Shown: positions 20,879 to 28,677 of the stretch, piece by piece | Numbering within the stretch: position 1 is the stretch's first letter | Layout: the number at the start of each line of letters is the position of its first letter | Virus record (IMG/VR): IMGVR_UViG_3300044952_001282 | Location: 1 to 32,036 of that record | Source: a virus | Reading direction: 5' to 3' (one strand) | Length of the DNA: 32,036 bases | Program-made: the position numbers and the translations under genes | The notes under the pieces: generated by a model | Seen by the model: only the letters and a program-made list of their open reading frames with translations | What the model was told of the DNA's origin: nothing | Database searches by the model: none

Positions 20879-21601
20879 TCACGGGTAGTAAATCCTTCGG
20901 GCCTGCCACTCGGCCCACATGCGATACACGTCATCGGGCTGAATTTCGCGGATGGCGATAAAAGGCTTGAAGTATGCAACCTGGGCTTTTGAATTAACCG
21001 TAAACCCGTTGCAGAAACTGAACCGACAGACGCCGTCCGGACTCCATACGCGAGCCGTGTTTTTTGTTGACGATTTCTGAGCTATTAAAACCCCGTTCCG
21101 CCACATCTTCCATTGTCCATTCGTGACCCCAGCGTCATAAGCGAAGACGAAATGCGTCCACTGATTTGAGAAGGAGTTGCTATGAAGAATACTCGCGCCT
21201 TCTGAGTAATCTGAAACTCCCTCCGTAACCAAAAAAGCAGGCGACATCTCCTCAAACCAGTTTGTCGTTGATGCCGTGCGATAGTTCGAGGTGGTAATCG
21301 AATAATCGGGATTTGGAATCGCCAGTCCATACGGAACCTTGACCGATCCGACCACGTCAGTTCGCAACACAACCTCAAACCCCGCCACACGGCAGGCGAT
21401 CCCCGGCCTGAACGACAACTCGGCCCACTGGCCGGTCGAACAGATCATCCCGCCGACCGCCTTCCAGTCAGACGAGCCCGCGAGCCGCCCGTCGATGGTG
21501 TTGACGACCTTGCCGACGCGGCCGCTCACTTCCATCTTGGGAGTAGGAGCAGAAGCGAACGCCGCCGAGGCCGCCAGGATCAGAACAAGTTTCAGCGCCA
21601 T
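20879..21601 (-). CDS. Secreted LamG/concanavalin-like domain protein
   Basis: This 240-residue protein starts at the ATG at 21601 with GGAGG 4-5 nt upstream, overlapping the end of the fibre gene by 10 nt. The signal peptide MALKLVLILAASAAFASA is followed by a jelly-roll domain. The stretch NQWTHFVFAYDAGVTNGQWK and then WRNGVLIAQKSS is characteristic of LamG domains (a Trp-His-x-Ala strand, then a modelled ligand strand). Such domains bind carbohydrate, so a host-surface adhesin role is likely. The coding sequence is visibly more AT-rich than its neighbours, suggesting more recent acquisition. Confidence 0.65.
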   Translation of the reverse strand: MALKLVLILAASAAFASAPTPKMEVSGRVGKVVNTIDGRLAGSSDWKAVGGMICSTGQWAELSFRPGIACRVAGFEVVLRTDVVGSVKVPYGLAIPNPDYSITTSNYRTASTTNWFEEMSPAFLVTEGVSDYSEGASILHSNSFSNQWTHFVFAYDAGVTNGQWKMWRNGVLIAQKSSTKNTARVWSPDGVCRFSFCNGFTVNSKAQVAYFKPFIAIREIQPDDVYRMWAEWQARRIYYP

Positions 21602-23925
21602 ACGACCTCCAGTTTCGGGAGAGCCGTGAACCCGCTCGTTCCGTCGCCGGTGACCGGCACATCCGCAAACCACGAGCCGGATCCAGCCGTGTTCGTCCAC
21701 ACGACAGTCTGGACGGTCCCGGTCGCCGCCGCCGTGAGGGTATTCGTCTGTCCAGCCTGCCAAGAGGGCCACACGCTCACGGAGTTCGCCGTATTGCCGA
21801 CCCACCAGCTGGCCCGGACAATCGCCTCCGTGGCGGCCAGCGCCGCACCAGGAGCCGCCACGGTCATTCTAACCCGCTGCTGGACATTCGACGGGCCGAA
21901 CACCACACCCCACGGGGAGCCCGCCAGCATCACGGGAGCCGAGAGCGGGAGGCACGCGGCGCCGGACGTGTAGACGCCGGACACCTCGCACCAGTCGGGC
22001 GAGGCCGCCCACAACCCGAAGTTCGTAGAAGCAGCGGCCCCGCCGACTGAACCCAAGTTGATAAACCCGTACTGATCGACGTGATTCGACACGTTGTTCA
22101 GTATAACGACCAGGTTCGAATGGTTATTAATCGCCGTGATCGAATTCGACAAAGCCGAGGCCGCAACCCCCTGGGCCAGGGCCAGCGCAGTTTCCAGCGC
22201 CCCGACTTCGACCGTGAGGTCCGCGGGCCACTCGAACCGCGTATCGTTGTTGAAATTGATCCCGCCGACCACCTGCAGCCCGACGGCGGTAGGCGTCGCG
22301 GGATAGGTCAGCGCTTCGCAGTACAAGGCATTATCCTGGGCCGTGAAGTGACCGCCATAGAAAAACGCCGAGCCCTTGACCCCATAGGTGTCAGTGGCCA
22401 CGCCGCGGACACCGATCGAGTAGGCCGTGCCGAGCACGCCCTGGGATTCATCGGCCATGCCCCAGACCCCAGTATCCACCGTGGCGTGGCCCTTGATCGC
22501 AACCCGAGACTCGGCCTTAGCCACGATCACCGTTCCGTACTCGGACACGCCAAGCGTGCCGCCCTCAGTCGGTTCCCGCCCGATCGACACGACCAGGTTC
22601 GTTCCAATATAAGTCGAACCGCGTTCGCAAGTTTCTTGAAGGTTAGTCGGGTAGCGGCCAAGAATCGAACTCATTGACTCTTCCCCGACCCATAACCCGC
22701 CGAGCCCACCTGCCGGATTGATATTGAACGATCCGGGACCGTGACTGCCGTACTGGCCTTCGGGATGCATCCCGCCAGGATCACTGCCACCCTGCCAGGC
22801 GAATGCTGAAGCGTTGGAGGCTGTAGCACCATATCCAGCCGTAAAACTGCTATCACCGGCAGCCAAAGTCCCAAATCCAGAGGCGAACGAATAGTCGCCG
22901 GCAGCAGTCACCACATAGCCAAAAGCGTAACTATGCTGGCCTGAAGCATCCGAGCCCTCACCGGCCTGAACGCGAGGGCCAAGAAGAACCAAAGAACCAC
23001 CATACACATTGGTCCGGAAGTGGTTCACATCAACAGCAACACCACCAAGAGACACAGAAGACTCTGTCTCGCTACCACGCTGAACAACATCATTCAGGGT
23101 GTCATTCTCAGCCTGGAGCGCCGAAGCAATCAATCCGCCATGAGCGACCGCATCAGCATCATGAGCCCCCACAACTTCGCCAGCAACAACGGTCGCAAGC
23201 GAGGTCGAATCCGAAGCCGAAATCAACCCGAGGTCATTCGAGAACCCCGACACATACCGCAGCGCCGGAGCCAGCGACCGCGCCGACACGGCGCCGGTCG
23301 CCAAGTGATTCGAGCCGACCGACGAGGACACGTTCCGCACGAAGCCGGTTGCACCGATCCCCTGAAGCGAGACCGCGTCAATGTTCGTGATCGTCGTTCC
23401 GTCAGGCAGAACCACGTTGCCGCCACCACCGAGCCAGCCGGACTTGACCCACCCGGCCGAAGCCGTGCCAGCCCAGAACAGCACCAGCAGCCCCAGGACG
23501 GCCGGCAGGGCCCGTCCGCCGGCCACGGGCACCGGAACCTGGTACGTCGGCTTGACGGCCTCAGCGGCCCCGCTCTCGGTCCTGTAGTGGCCGTAAGCGA
23601 TTTGACGGACAAACAGATCCGCGCGCGTCATCATCTGATTGGCCTCCGAGGTGACATCAATTCCCATCTCCATAGCGAGCCCACCGTAAACCAGGGTCTC
23701 AGCCGCCTGGACGGCGGAAACCGGAATCGCATCGGGATCCGGGTCCAACACATTCACGGGACGCGAGGAAATCGCATCGCGGACCCTGGCCACCGTCTCA
23801 GCCGTTACCTGGGCGAGCCGCCCGGCCTTGTCGGGGTGGTCGATGATCCAGGTATTGTACAGCGCCAGCAAGTCGGTCGGAAAATCGAGCAGCAGTCGCT
23901 CGGCGTTGAGAGTGGTCCATTCCAT
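21592..23925 (-). CDS. Connector-like domain fused to YadA-like fibre
   Basis: This 777-residue protein starts at the ATG at 23925, 6 nt after AAGGAG (another ATG at 23931 abuts that site). Residues 1-125 are helical and resemble a head-completion/connector protein (NAERLLLDFPTDLLALY, RLAQVTAETVARVRDA). Residues 139-157 (ALPAVLGLLVLFWAGTASA) look exactly like a signal peptide, but lie inside the chain. Beyond this is a fibre: YadA-head-type repeats (QHSYAFGYVVTAAGDYSFAS, GDSSFTAGYGATA), then GVWG/GVRG/GVKG repeats near 480-530, and a beta-rich C-terminus. GTG134 (23526) could start a separate exported fibre, but without a clear ribosome-binding site. Confidence 0.7.
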   Translation of the reverse strand: MEWTTLNAERLLLDFPTDLLALYNTWIIDHPDKAGRLAQVTAETVARVRDAISSRPVNVLDPDPDAIPVSAVQAAETLVYGGLAMEMGIDVTSEANQMMTRADLFVRQIAYGHYRTESGAAEAVKPTYQVPVPVAGGRALPAVLGLLVLFWAGTASAGWVKSGWLGGGGNVVLPDGTTITNIDAVSLQGIGATGFVRNVSSSVGSNHLATGAVSARSLAPALRYVSGFSNDLGLISASDSTSLATVVAGEVVGAHDADAVAHGGLIASALQAENDTLNDVVQRGSETESSVSLGGVAVDVNHFRTNVYGGSLVLLGPRVQAGEGSDASGQHSYAFGYVVTAAGDYSFASGFGTLAAGDSSFTAGYGATASNASAFAWQGGSDPGGMHPEGQYGSHGPGSFNINPAGGLGGLWVGEESMSSILGRYPTNLQETCERGSTYIGTNLVVSIGREPTEGGTLGVSEYGTVIVAKAESRVAIKGHATVDTGVWGMADESQGVLGTAYSIGVRGVATDTYGVKGSAFFYGGHFTAQDNALYCEALTYPATPTAVGLQVVGGINFNNDTRFEWPADLTVEVGALETALALAQGVAASALSNSITAINNHSNLVVILNNVSNHVDQYGFINLGSVGGAAASTNFGLWAASPDWCEVSGVYTSGAACLPLSAPVMLAGSPWGVVFGPSNVQQRVRMTVAAPGAALAATEAIVRASWWVGNTANSVSVWPSWQAGQTNTLTAAATGTVQTVVWTNTAGSGSWFADVPVTGDGTSGFTALPKLEVVWR

Positions 23926-23944
23926 TTTCATCTCCTTGGAAAAC

Positions 23945-23968
23945 AAAAAGGCCCGACCCTCGCGGGCC
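23945..23968 (-). terminator. Terminator-like hairpin between two late genes
   Basis: GGCCCG / CGGGCC (23950-23955, 23963-23968) with a run of A at 23945-23949 reads on the minus strand as a 6-bp stem followed by five T. It would attenuate transcription from the 23992 gene into the fibre gene. Confidence 0.6.
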
Positions 23969-23991
23969 GGGCCTAGCCGGGAGTTGTCGCT

Positions 23992-24390
23992 TTATCGCTG
24001 CACTTCGGATTCGACGCGGAAGGTGTAACCGGTACTGAGAGACGAAGAGAACACCAGCCAGTCCCCAGGATACAGATAGCCCGCCGTGAACGTCGCGGTG
24101 TTACCAGTCAACAGGGTGCCGGTCGCAACCGAGCCGACAGACTGGGTGATCGCGCCGCCGGCATCAACCCGCGTAACCGTGACCACGTTGTTCGTCGCGG
24201 CCGAGCCATAGACCCAGATCCGCTTCAGCTCCAGCGGCTCATAGGTCCGCGAGTTCGTGTAAACCCCGGAGCCGGAATTCAGGACCGCGGTGCCATCGGC
24301 CCGCGTATAAATGCCCTGCGCCTGCACCGTGGGAACCAGCACCGCGAGGACGGCGAGAATCGCCGCGACCGTCAGAATCTTCTTGAACAT
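23992..24390 (-). CDS. Small secreted beta-rich protein
   Basis: This 132-residue protein has a textbook Sec signal: MFKK, a hydrophobic core and VPTVQA before Gln25. GGAGG lies 7 nt before the ATG. The mature part is rich in Thr, Val and Gly with alternating strand patterns (NNVVTVTRVDAGGAITQSVG). It follows the major capsid gene directly, where a head-completion or tail gene would normally lie. It may coat the particle from the periplasmic side or act as a surface spike. No family is recognised. Confidence 0.65.
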   Translation of the reverse strand: MFKKILTVAAILAVLAVLVPTVQAQGIYTRADGTAVLNSGSGVYTNSRTYEPLELKRIWVYGSAATNNVVTVTRVDAGGAITQSVGSVATGTLLTGNTATFTAGYLYPGDWLVFSSSLSTGYTFRVESEVQR

Positions 24391-24408
24391 GACCCATCCT
24401 CCGTCAAA

Positions 24409-24438
24409 GCCCGCCCCGCCTTTAACAGGCGGGCGGGC
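24409..24438 (-). terminator. Hairpin after the major capsid gene
   Basis: GCCCGCCCCGCCT pairs with AGGCGGGCGGGC (24427-24438), 12 bp with one bulge and loop TTAAC. On the minus strand it is followed by TTTG. It probably lowers expression of the downstream genes relative to the capsid protein. Confidence 0.6.
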
Positions 24439-24448
24439 GTTTTGTAAC

Positions 24449-25396
24449 TTAGGCGATCGCCGTCGCGTTGGTGACGGTGAACAGCTTCGCCGCCGCGCTA
24501 TTCGCGATCTGGACGTCCTCGGACCAATCCATCTTCGCCACTTCCTGGCGAGCGTCCGGGGACTGATACATCCCGGGAACCATCCACCGGCCGCGCAGGC
24601 GAAAGGTCTTCATGAACGAGGGGTCCCGCCGCGTGGGCCGGTCGGACGCCAGAAACACCAGGACCTGCTTGTCGAGCAGGAACGCGTAATTCGCCGTCAC
24701 GCCCTGGGGCGTGGAATCGTGCGCCGTCATGCAGGTCTTGATCTCGGGCCGGGCGAACAGCATATCCGAGGTGAGCTGCTCGGTCGGAAGGGCCAGCCCG
24801 ACCGCCGCACCGCGCCCGCCGGAAACGATGATGTTCTTGCGGATGTTCGGGTGGTTGATCCAGGTCAGCCAGGCACCGGCGCCGAACACGACGCGGACCG
24901 ACAGATTCCCGCCGAACCCGCTCGCCTTGATGAGCGCGGCGATCTTCGCGTCCAGGAAAGCCTTGGGATCGAAGTCGCCAGCCCACGCGATGTCGGTGTT
25001 CGTCAGCCCGGAAAGGGCCAGGTCGATCACCTTTTTCTCATGGGACAGGGCGGCCACCGCCGAAATCTCATCGGCGGCATCCTTCAGTTCCGCCTGGGCG
25101 TCCTCGGCCGACCCGGCCGAGACGTCCACCGGGGCGTCCAGGGCGTTCGGCGTGCAGTTGAACGTGCCGTCCTCGCGGGTGAACACGAGCTGCACCGCGG
25201 CGCCGCCGACGGCCCGCTCGGTGTTCGGGATCGAGAAGCGGTGCTTCTCGGTGAACTTCTTGAACCGCCCGGTCGCGGCGCTGACCTCGACCGAGGGGCT
25301 GATGAACTGAGCGAGCTTGCTCACGGAATCGCGGGCGCGGCCCTGGGCGTATTCCTTGAGCAGGGGATTCGAACTTGCCTGGGAGAGAAACGACAT
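24449..25396 (-). CDS. Major capsid protein
   Basis: This 315-residue protein has AAAGGA 7 nt before its ATG. It forms the icosahedral head shell. It lies after the decoration-type gene and before the putative connector, as in Mu-related head modules. The N-terminal arm (SFLSQASSNPLLKEYAQGRA), a strand-rich section, and a central P-domain-like part with a long helix (AEDAQAELKDAADEISAVAA) fit an HK97-fold capsid protein of the Mu gpT or related type. The C-terminal half holds the motifs NIIVSGG and FLLDKQVLVFLASD. Identification rests mainly on length, position and fold-like features. Confidence 0.75.
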   Translation of the reverse strand: MSFLSQASSNPLLKEYAQGRARDSVSKLAQFISPSVEVSAATGRFKKFTEKHRFSIPNTERAVGGAAVQLVFTREDGTFNCTPNALDAPVDVSAGSAEDAQAELKDAADEISAVAALSHEKKVIDLALSGLTNTDIAWAGDFDPKAFLDAKIAALIKASGFGGNLSVRVVFGAGAWLTWINHPNIRKNIIVSGGRGAAVGLALPTEQLTSDMLFARPEIKTCMTAHDSTPQGVTANYAFLLDKQVLVFLASDRPTRRDPSFMKTFRLRGRWMVPGMYQSPDARQEVAKMDWSEDVQIANSAAAKLFTVTNATAIA

Positions 25397-25420
25397 GACC
25401 TGATCCTTTCCGAAACGAGA

Positions 25421-25837
25421 TTACGCCACGATCCGGGTGAACTGGCAGGGACGGACGCGGGCCACCTGGCCCGACACGAAGTTTTCAAGGGCCACGGCCT
25501 TGACGTGATAGGTCGCGTTCGCGGTCGCCCGCGAGGCGAGGCGCCCGTAGGCGGACGCCGTGAGGACCAGCTCGTCGCCGGCGGAGCCCGTGCCGTACAT
25601 CGTAACGCGGACTTCGCGATCGGGATTCATCGGAATCACCGAGCAGCGGGTGGTGGAGAGAACGTCGTCGCAGACGCCCTCGACGTTGTCCGTCAAGGCA
25701 CCCGGAAGACTCACGGCCGTCAGGGGCCCGTCCACGCCGGAAACCTTCACCAGGAGATTGGCCGCGACATTCGAGTTCGCGGCGGTTGCGCGGACCGCCG
25801 GCCCGCTCACGCATCCGACATTACTTTTCGTGGACAT
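25421..25837 (-). CDS. Head decoration protein (DUF2190-like)
   Basis: This 138-residue protein is placed directly before the major capsid gene, with AAAGGG before the ATG. It is beta-rich, with few helices and repeated small-residue strands (AANLLVKVSGVDGPLTAVSL, ELVLTASAYGRLASRATANA), as in DUF2190 and other capsid-cement proteins that stabilise the shell from outside. Length and position match. The sequence pattern alone does not prove the family. Confidence 0.6.
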   Translation of the reverse strand: MSTKSNVGCVSGPAVRATAANSNVAANLLVKVSGVDGPLTAVSLPGALTDNVEGVCDDVLSTTRCSVIPMNPDREVRVTMYGTGSAGDELVLTASAYGRLASRATANATYHVKAVALENFVSGQVARVRPCQFTRIVA

Positions 25838-25864
25838 GATGACCCTTTCTTTGAGACTTGAGAT

Positions 25865-26440
25865 TTACGCCAGTTCGCGTTCGGCGCTCTCGAACGCTTC
25901 GCGCCAGGGAGCACCCTTCGCGGCGAGTTCGTTCGCCCGGTTGCGGATCTTCGCGATCTTCGGATCGCTGGCCCCGACCATCACCGCGGGCGGAACGGCC
26001 ATCGCCCGGTTGAGAAGGGGAGTTGCTCCCGGCGCCGGGGGAACCAGACCCGACCCGGGAGCGCGGTCCGCGCCGGAAGCAGGAGCCGGCTTGAACATGT
26101 TTTCCAGGATCCCGACGGCGGCGGCGCGGTTGCGCACGAGCGCCTCGGTCCAGAACGGAAGATCGGCTTCGGGAATCCGGTCCTTGAACCGGTCCAGCTC
26201 GCGGTTGACAACGGCCTCCTCGGCCTTGACCGTTTCATCGAGCACGGTTTCGAGCTTCGCCTGCAAATTGGCGACGACGCCAGCCAGGGCGTTGATGACG
26301 TCCTGGTCGGTGGCCGTCTCGGGGAGACCCAGGATCTTGCGAAGTTCGGCGGGGGCGGGAATCTCGCTGGCGGAAGAAGCGGCGCCAGGCGCGGGAGGCG
26401 CGGCGGTCTCAGTCGGAGGCTTTACGGTTTCATCGGCCAT
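25865..26440 (-). CDS. Scaffold-like protein
   Basis: This 191-residue protein starts at the ATG at 26440. It begins with a Pro/Ala/Thr-rich stretch. A helical region follows (LRKILGLPETATDQDVINAL, then LQAKLETVLDETVKAEEAVV) that resembles the C-terminal scaffold part of Mu gpI-type proteins and separate scaffold genes. It is followed by a second Pro-rich linker and a C-terminal helical segment. It would guide capsid assembly and be removed by the upstream-encoded protease. It lies between the SNase-domain protein and the decoration gene. Confidence 0.65.
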   Translation of the reverse strand: MADETVKPPTETAAPPAPGAASSASEIPAPAELRKILGLPETATDQDVINALAGVVANLQAKLETVLDETVKAEEAVVNRELDRFKDRIPEADLPFWTEALVRNRAAAVGILENMFKPAPASGADRAPGSGLVPPAPGATPLLNRAMAVPPAVMVGASDPKIAKIRNRANELAAKGAPWREAFESAERELA

Positions 26441-26535
26441 TGTCTGTCCCTTTTTGCTGGCTTGTGGGCTAGTCCCGTTCGATGAGCGGGCTTGTAACAC
26501 GGCAAAAAAGAAAGTCAAAGCGCCCGCAGGTGACG

Positions 26536-28668
26536 TTACCGCCGAAGCGCTTTCAGACTCGCTCCGAAGCCCGCGAGCGCCGCAGGCGGCTCGCCGGCTT
26601 CGCGAGTATCAGCCACAGAACCGGAGCCCGTTCCGCTTTTCTTCACGGCGCGAGGCATCTTGAACTCGATCGAATCAGAATACCGAACGCCGCCCTCGGC
26701 GTGCTGCGCGGCGCCGAGCGCGGCCAGCGCGGCGTTCCAGGTGACGGCCGCGCCTCCAGGCAAAAGCCCGGTCCGACCCGTGTACATGAGCGAGGAACCG
26801 GCCGCCGTGGAGATCCGCTCAAGTGCGGTCTTTTCCTTTTTCGCGTACTCGGGAACTTTGAACGGCTTCACCTTGGTCAAATCGGTTGTCTCCCGTTCCG
26901 GTCCGAACATCCCGACGCCGGACGCCTGGGCCCGCCCCGCAGCCTGGTCATAGTCGAACTTGCGGAACGGATCATTCTCGGCGAGCATCCGGTACTGGCC
27001 CGGCTGGGTGGCGCCCTGCTCGATCATCACCTGTCCAACGTCACGCCCCTTGAACGGATCCAGAGCTGGAGAAACCGACCAGATCGCCCGCTGGATAAAG
27101 TTCGCGGGGATCTCGACGTTGCCGAGGTCCCGCCCATACTTCTCGGTGAGCTGCTCTGGATCCCGCAGAACCTTGATCGGCGTCCCGGCTGGAACCAGTT
27201 TCGCAAGCGCCGCCTTCGACTCCGCGCCCCAGAACTCAGCCGCGGCCTTGCCGTGTTCAGGGTGCGCGATCTCAGGAGCATTCGAATCTGAAAACCGAAC
27301 CGACTTCTCGCCCCCCTTGCCATCCGGAACCGTCAGAGTGTCACCGTCCAGGACCGACCCGACCCGCGCCGTGTAATCGTCCATCTGGATCCGCTCGCGG
27401 GCCTCGCTGGCCTTCCACCGCGTGAACGACGCACCGGCCGCCGTAATCAAGTCGATCGACCGGCCCGCCATGTTCCGAGGGAGCCGGTCTGAAACCTCCG
27501 CCTGGGCCTCGGTCGCATCAGCGGGCGACATCTCACCGGCAGCCAGTTTCTCAGCAACAACCCGCTCCATGGCCCGGACCGCCCCGCGCGCGGCCAGCGG
27601 CATTGTCCAGGAGCCGTCATTGTAATACCGGGTCAACTTCTCGATCGGATTGCCGAGCGTGCCGACCGCTCCCATGCCGAGCAACTTCCCAGGCGAATCA
27701 AACACGTCCTCAGTCCCGGGAATCACATACGACTCACCCCGCGAGAACGCCTCATAGGCGTCCTGCTCGTGGCGGGCGACCTCGGCCTGCTCGGTCTTAT
27801 GGACGCCGGCGGCCAGGGACGCCGAAAGGCGCCCGGCCGACGTCGCGAGGCCCGCGGAAATATCCGCGCCCGTGTAGCCCGCGAGCTGGGTGTATTCATC
27901 GTAGGCCGGTCCCAAATAAGTCTTAGCGCCGGATTTCACAGAGCCGAGCAATTTCTTTAGCGGCTCCCATCTTTCAATCGAATCCAACTCGGCTTGAATC
28001 ATGTCCCGCGAAGCAGAAGACGAAGCGGCTTGCAGTTCAGCCCCTTCCAACGCAATCTTTTTGTACTTCGCCATTCGAAGCGCTTTTTTGATCGCGGTAA
28101 CAGCGTCTCCTGCGAGCGATTGCCCAGCCCTCAGAACACCATACGACCCAAGCACCTCAAGAGCCCGCTGGAGTAACGCCAGGTCATGATCGTTCCGCTC
28201 GGAAAAGTCATTCGCATCCCGAACCGAATCCACCACAGCAGCCCCGCCGAAACCTGCGACGGCCTTCGCCAGCGCGGCGGCCAGGACCTTGCGAGCTGAT
28301 TCCTTGGCGGCGGCAGCCGCGGGAGCGGCCGCGCCGCCGGTCAACAACAAAGGCGCCGCCAGCAGCGCATCCTCAAGCCCATTCATGGCCCCCTGGAGAA
28401 GCAACCGGCCAGGCGAATCCCCGGACCGGGTGTTTCGCCCCACAAGCCGAGAGGGACCGGACAGAAACTGGTCGAACACTTCGCCAGGTGACAACCGCGA
28501 ACCGTCAGCCCGAGTGCCGACAATCTTGTCCCCGAGCCGCTCAAGGGAAGACTTCTCGGTCCAGGAGCCGGAAGCCCCAGCGCCGCGGAACCGGCCGCCA
28601 GAGGCGCCGGATCCGCCGCGCAGCTTCGCCATCACGGCCTTGCGCTGTGCATCAGATCGAAAAGGCAT
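26536..28668 (-). CDS. Large virion-associated protein with SNase-like nuclease domain
   Basis: This 710-residue protein starts at an ATG after AAGGGGG. The N-terminus carries the motif SDAQRKAVMAKLRGG, also seen in the neighbouring protease fusion. A long Ala-rich helical region (about 60-420) with hydrophobic stretches follows, and then a staphylococcal-nuclease domain (about 430-530). In that domain, VLDGDT (441-444) is the metal loop, Arg458 and Glu466 lie in VRFSDSNAPE, and Arg513 in KYGR. The residue equivalent to SNase Asp40 is Asn. The C-terminal 180 residues are unassigned. It may be an internal or ejection protein that trims DNA on entry. That role is inferred. Confidence 0.7.
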   Translation of the reverse strand: MPFRSDAQRKAVMAKLRGGSGASGGRFRGAGASGSWTEKSSLERLGDKIVGTRADGSRLSPGEVFDQFLSGPSRLVGRNTRSGDSPGRLLLQGAMNGLEDALLAAPLLLTGGAAAPAAAAAKESARKVLAAALAKAVAGFGGAAVVDSVRDANDFSERNDHDLALLQRALEVLGSYGVLRAGQSLAGDAVTAIKKALRMAKYKKIALEGAELQAASSSASRDMIQAELDSIERWEPLKKLLGSVKSGAKTYLGPAYDEYTQLAGYTGADISAGLATSAGRLSASLAAGVHKTEQAEVARHEQDAYEAFSRGESYVIPGTEDVFDSPGKLLGMGAVGTLGNPIEKLTRYYNDGSWTMPLAARGAVRAMERVVAEKLAAGEMSPADATEAQAEVSDRLPRNMAGRSIDLITAAGASFTRWKASEARERIQMDDYTARVGSVLDGDTLTVPDGKGGEKSVRFSDSNAPEIAHPEHGKAAAEFWGAESKAALAKLVPAGTPIKVLRDPEQLTEKYGRDLGNVEIPANFIQRAIWSVSPALDPFKGRDVGQVMIEQGATQPGQYRMLAENDPFRKFDYDQAAGRAQASGVGMFGPERETTDLTKVKPFKVPEYAKKEKTALERISTAAGSSLMYTGRTGLLPGGAAVTWNAALAALGAAQHAEGGVRYSDSIEFKMPRAVKKSGTGSGSVADTREAGEPPAALAGFGASLKALRR

Positions 28669-28677
28669 AGCGCCCCC

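Noticed and set aside
24311-25861. Plus-strand open frame of 516 codons
   Set aside because: It is antisense to the major capsid and decoration genes, which have clear ribosome-binding sites and sensible sequences.
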